This document shows, piece by piece, positions 61,220 through 64,000 of a stretch of DNA of 64,000 nt. The DNA comes from Paenibacillus aquistagni (lineage in GTDB: Bacteria > Bacillota > Bacilli > Paenibacillales > Paenibacillaceae). Where the stretch lies: assembly GCF_900177815.1 (NCBI RefSeq), contig NZ_FXAZ01000001.1, positions 1,364,001-1,428,000 of the forward strand, read 5' to 3'. The position numbers and the translations under genes are program-made. Every line of letters starts with the position of its first letter. The stretch's first letter is position 1. The notes below the pieces were generated by a model, which saw only the letters and a list, made by a program, of their open reading frames with translations, was not told the DNA's origin and made no database searches.

Positions 61220-62632
61220 TTAAACGGTATGGATCGGGTGGCCAAGAACAACCTCAGCCGCTTCCATCACGATCTCACCAAGCGTTGGGTGAGCGTGAAT
61301 CGTCAATGCAAGATCTTCAACTGTTGCTGCCATCTCAACCGCAAGACCCATTTCAGCAATCAAGTTGGATGCTTCAGGACCTACGATTTGAGAACCGATT
61401 ACAACGCCGTTGTCTGCATTGGTTACGATCTTAACAAAGCCGTCTACGCTGCCGCCAAGAGACAAAGCACGGCCGTTTGCAGCGTAAGGGAACTTGCCTG
61501 CTTTAACGTTGATGCCTTTCTCTTTTGCTTCAGTCTCGGACAAACCTACGCTTGCACATTCAGGATCTGTGAAGCATACCGCTGGCATTGCTTTATAGTC
61601 AACAACGCTAGGCATACCTGCGATTGCTTCAGCAGCAACCTTACCTTCGTAAGATGCTTTGTGAGCAAGCGCTGGACCTGCAACGATATCACCAATCGCG
61701 AAGATGTGTGGTACGCTTGTGCGGCCTTGGTGGTCAACTTCGATCAATCCGCGATCCGTCATTTTAACACCAATCATGTCAAGTCCGAAGTCACCATCTG
61801 TATTTGGACGGCGTCCAACAGTAACGAGCAGGTAGTCTGCTGTTACTTCTTTGGTTTCACCTTTAACTGTGAATTTCACTGTAACATCTTTATCCGTTTG
61901 CGTAGCAGATTCTGCTTTAGCATTGGCATGGATCTCGATGTTTGTTTTCTTCATGCTCTTCGCAACAAGCTTCGTCATATCCTTGTCGAAGCCAGGAAGA
62001 ACAGTATCAGCACCCTCAATAATGGTTACTTTCGTACCGAACTTGGAGTACATTTGACCAAGCTCTGCACCGATGTATCCACCGCCGATCACGATCATGC
62101 TCTTCGGAATCTCAGGCAAGCTGAGTGCTTCTGTCGAAGACAAGATGCGTCCGCCGAACGGGAATGCCTTCAATTCGATAGGACGGGAGCCTGTCGCGAT
62201 GATGCAGTTGTTGAATTTGTAACGAGGAGATTCTTGCTCATTGAACAAGCGAGCTTCTGTCTCGTTGATGAACATGGCTTCGCCTTTGAAGACTTGCACT
62301 TTGTTCGCTTTAAGCAAACCAGCAACACCGCCAGTAAGCTTCTTCACAACTCCGCCTTTGAAGTTTTGAACTTTGTCCCAATCAACCGTAACGTCAGATA
62401 CGTTAATACCGATGTCAGAACCATGTTGTGCAACTTCATATTGATGTGCTGCGCTGATCAAAGCTTTAGAAGGAATACAACCGCGGTTCAAGCAAACACC
62501 GCCGAGTTCGGACTTATCTACGATCAATACGCTTTGACCAAGCTGAGCTGCGCGAATCGCAGCTACATAACCACCAGGGCCAGCTCCAATAACCAAAGTA
62601 TCAATGTTTAATGATGCGTCACCTACTACCAT
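61220..62632 (-). CDS. pdhD: dihydrolipoyl dehydrogenase (E3)
   Basis: A 470-residue FAD disulfide oxidoreductase reoxidising lipoamide in the pyruvate dehydrogenase complex. Redox disulfide Cys47-Cys52 in GGVCLNRGCIPSK, NAD site VIGGGYIGAELG near 178-189, FAD site AIGDIVAGPALAHKA, and catalytic His-Glu pair in HAHPTLGE. Last gene of the pdh operon, three bases after pdhC and followed by a terminator. Confidence 0.94.
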   Translation of the reverse strand: MVVGDASLNIDTLVIGAGPGGYVAAIRAAQLGQSVLIVDKSELGGVCLNRGCIPSKALISAAHQYEVAQHGSDIGINVSDVTVDWDKVQNFKGGVVKKLTGGVAGLLKANKVQVFKGEAMFINETEARLFNEQESPRYKFNNCIIATGSRPIELKAFPFGGRILSSTEALSLPEIPKSMIVIGGGYIGAELGQMYSKFGTKVTIIEGADTVLPGFDKDMTKLVAKSMKKTNIEIHANAKAESATQTDKDVTVKFTVKGETKEVTADYLLVTVGRRPNTDGDFGLDMIGVKMTDRGLIEVDHQGRTSVPHIFAIGDIVAGPALAHKASYEGKVAAEAIAGMPSVVDYKAMPAVCFTDPECASVGLSETEAKEKGINVKAGKFPYAANGRALSLGGSVDGFVKIVTNADNGVVIGSQIVGPEASNLIAEMGLAVEMAATVEDLALTIHAHPTLGEIVMEAAEVVLGHPIHTV

Positions 62633-62635
62633 CGG

Positions 62636-63913
62636 TTACACCTCCATAACGAGCAGTTCAGGATTTGCAAGCAATTGCTTGATATAATTCATTGCATTTT
62701 GAGCTGTTGCGCCATCGATAATACGGTGGTCGAAGCTCAAGGACAATGCCATAACTGGTGCTGCTACGATTTCGCCGTTTTTCACAACTGGTTTTTCTGT
62801 GATGCGTCCTGTACCCAAGATTGCAACCTCTGGGAAGTTGATGATTGGTGTAAAGAACATACCGCCAGCAGAACCGATATTTGTGATGGAGATCGTGCTG
62901 CCCTTCATTTCTGTTGGAGCAAGCTTGCCTTCACGGCCGCGGTTAGCAAGATCACGGATATCATCAGCGATCATCCAGATGCTGCGACGATCAGCGTCTT
63001 TGATAACAGGAACGATCAAGCCGTTATCTGTATCTGTAGCAATACCGATGTTGTAGTATTTTTTGTAAACAATTTCTTGAGACTCTTCGTCGATCATTGC
63101 ATTCAATACAGGGAACTTGCGAACCGCTGCGATCAATGCTTTTACGATGAATGGCAAATATGTTACTTTCGTACCTTTTTGTTCCATGATTGGTTTCAAG
63201 CGAGTACGGAATGCAACGAGTTCAGCAACATCCACTTCGTCCATGATCGTAACGTGTGGAGCAGTGTAAGCCGATTTAACCATTGCGTTGGAGATCGCTT
63301 TACGGATGCCTTTGAATGGTACCCGCTCTTCTTCCGCATTGCGATCAGCTGCTGGTGCTGCCGCTGCTGCAGTGGATGCCGCTGGAGCTGCATCTTCCTT
63401 CGCTGCTGGAGCCGCTGCTGGTGCACCGCCATTTGCGAATGCTTCAACATCTTCACGAGTGATTTTGCCTGCTTTTCCTGTTCCAGGAACGCCAGCAATA
63501 TCTACACCGAGATCACGTGCAAGTTTGCGAACGCTTGGTGTTGCAAGTACTTCGGCATTAGGCGCTGCTGGTGCTGCCGCAGCTTCTGCCTTAGGAGCTT
63601 CTGCTGCTGGAGCAGGTGCTTCTTCTTGAGCTGCATGGTTATCAGCTGGTGCAGCTTGCTCAGGAATGTCACCTTCAGCGTCAATGATTGCAACCACTTC
63701 ACCCATGTGGCATACTTGACCGTCTTTAGTCAGCACTTCAAGTACAGTACCGTTAACTGGGGAAGGTACTTCCACGATCGCTTTGTCATTTTGTACTTCC
63801 ATGATGATATCATCGTCCGTGATTTTATCACCCGGTTTAATATGCATTTTAATAATTTCGCCTTCATGCAACCCTTCACCAAGCTCAGGGAAGCGATATT
63901 CAAACTTAGCCAC
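62636..63913 (-). CDS. pdhC: dihydrolipoamide acetyltransferase (E2)
   Basis: A 425-residue pyruvate dehydrogenase E2. One lipoyl domain (Lys44 in VQNDKAIVEVPSP), an Ala/Pro-rich linker, a peripheral-subunit-binding domain (ATPSVRKLARDLGVDIAGV onward, near 127-162), a second Ala/Pro linker and the catalytic domain with His396 and Asp400 in SFDHRIIDGA. It transfers acetyl groups to CoA and forms the core of the complex. Lies between pdhB and pdhD. Confidence 0.94.
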   Translation of the reverse strand: MAKFEYRFPELGEGLHEGEIIKMHIKPGDKITDDDIIMEVQNDKAIVEVPSPVNGTVLEVLTKDGQVCHMGEVVAIIDAEGDIPEQAAPADNHAAQEEAPAPAAEAPKAEAAAAPAAPNAEVLATPSVRKLARDLGVDIAGVPGTGKAGKITREDVEAFANGGAPAAAPAAKEDAAPAASTAAAAAPAADRNAEEERVPFKGIRKAISNAMVKSAYTAPHVTIMDEVDVAELVAFRTRLKPIMEQKGTKVTYLPFIVKALIAAVRKFPVLNAMIDEESQEIVYKKYYNIGIATDTDNGLIVPVIKDADRRSIWMIADDIRDLANRGREGKLAPTEMKGSTISITNIGSAGGMFFTPIINFPEVAILGTGRITEKPVVKNGEIVAAPVMALSLSFDHRIIDGATAQNAMNYIKQLLANPELLVMEV

Positions 63914-63959
63914 GTAAATGACCTCCTATTCGCGTATGTCTCAATTCGAAAGTTATATA

Positions 63960-64000
63960 TTAGAAGTTCAATACTTCTTCAACTGCTGTAATGATGCGAG
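63960..64000 (-). CDS. pdhB: pyruvate dehydrogenase E1 beta subunit, C-terminal end only
   Basis: The last 13 codons, ending RIITAVEEVLNF and TAA, read off the right edge. Sequence and position (46 bp before pdhC) identify the E1 beta gene of a pdhABCD operon. The rest of the gene lies outside the window. Confidence 0.8.
   Translation of the reverse strand, partial: RIITAVEEVLNF

Noticed and set aside
61229-62611. 460-codon open frame on the plus strand opposite pdhD
   Set aside because: It mirrors the codon structure of the well-supported pdhD gene, has no ribosome site and translates to an improbable Cys/Asn/Phe-rich protein.
62675-63991. 438-codon open frame on the plus strand opposite pdhC
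   Set aside because: Antisense shadow of pdhC, whose Ala/Pro-rich codons avoid stops on the other strand; the predicted protein is Cys/Phe/Trp-rich.
1-64000. CRISPR arrays, rRNA or tRNA genes, insertion sequences, prophage
   Set aside because: No regularly spaced repeats, no transposase-like frame and no recognisable rRNA or tRNA sequence were seen; the two tyrosine recombinases have no phage neighbours or att-like direct repeats.

Overview
The window looks like a chromosomal segment of a low-to-moderate G+C, endospore-forming Firmicute, most likely Paenibacillus or a close relative. Supporting signs are strong AGGAGG-type ribosome binding sites, a GerAB-type germination permease, the CcpN plus PPDK-regulator gene pair, a XerS recombinase, MprF, a PspA cluster with a SigW-type promoter, and a ydaO-type (c-di-AMP) riboswitch before a 3D-domain protein. 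Most genes lie on the minus strand. I saw no rRNA, tRNA, CRISPR array, insertion sequence or prophage. Apart from a few small orphan or remnant genes this is ordinary core and near-core chromosome.

Layout. 1-2.1 kb: truncated ECF-type sigma factor, YciI-like protein and alpha/beta hydrolase. 2.4-6.8 kb: NADH oxidase gene diverging from a MerR-GNAT-hydrolase operon, with an operator-rich gap between them. 6.8-16.5 kb: TetR C-terminal-like mini-gene, metallophosphoesterase, YebC-type regulator, a Pro/Gln-rich small protein with a SigK-like promoter, a CtpE-like P-type ATPase, a degenerate-kinase PASTA protein, an aldo/keto reductase and a small membrane protein. 16.8-23.4 kb: a Cys-rich mini-protein with a redox-type operator, an LrgA/LrgB pair, mprF, a Xer-type recombinase and gerAB. 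23.7-26.2 kb: gluconeogenesis module (glpX, PPDK regulator, ccpN). 26.4-33.2 kb: paired SMR exporters with a TetR regulator, GNAT-TPR protein, DCC thiol oxidoreductase, MATE exporter and xerS. 33.3-35.9 kb: envelope-stress cluster pspA, DUF350, DUF4178, DUF4247. 36.4-40.8 kb: pyrK-pyrD plus an LpdD-like gene, polysaccharide deacetylase lipoprotein, and riboswitch-controlled 3D protein. 41.0-46.3 kb: polar amino acid ABC transporter, and a SufR-like regulator diverging from an MFS exporter. 46.5-54.9 kb: VCBS lipoprotein, response regulator and histidine kinase; DUF3298 protein; orphan PhnC-like ATPase; MFS exporter diverging from an ArsR-like regulator; HAD hydrolase. 55.2-64 kb: topB, gltD, thyA-dfrA and the end of the pdh operon (pdhB partial, pdhC, pdhD).

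Main themes. Perfect or near-perfect TGTGA-N6-TCAC dyads occur six times, at the nox/MerR gap (four), the Cys-rich mini-gene (one) and pyrK (one), suggesting one FNR- or Rex-type redox regulon. At the last two promoters the dyad centre is 41.5 bp from the start predicted from a -10-like hexamer. Other decisive regulatory features are a MerR promoter with a 19-bp spacer, a TGAAAC-N16-CGTA promoter before pspA, divergent SigA promoters whose -35 boxes form one palindrome, and a repeated 20-bp AT-rich palindrome at three minus-strand promoter regions. ccpN seems to lack any standard start codon. Everything is read by eye; no database search was run.
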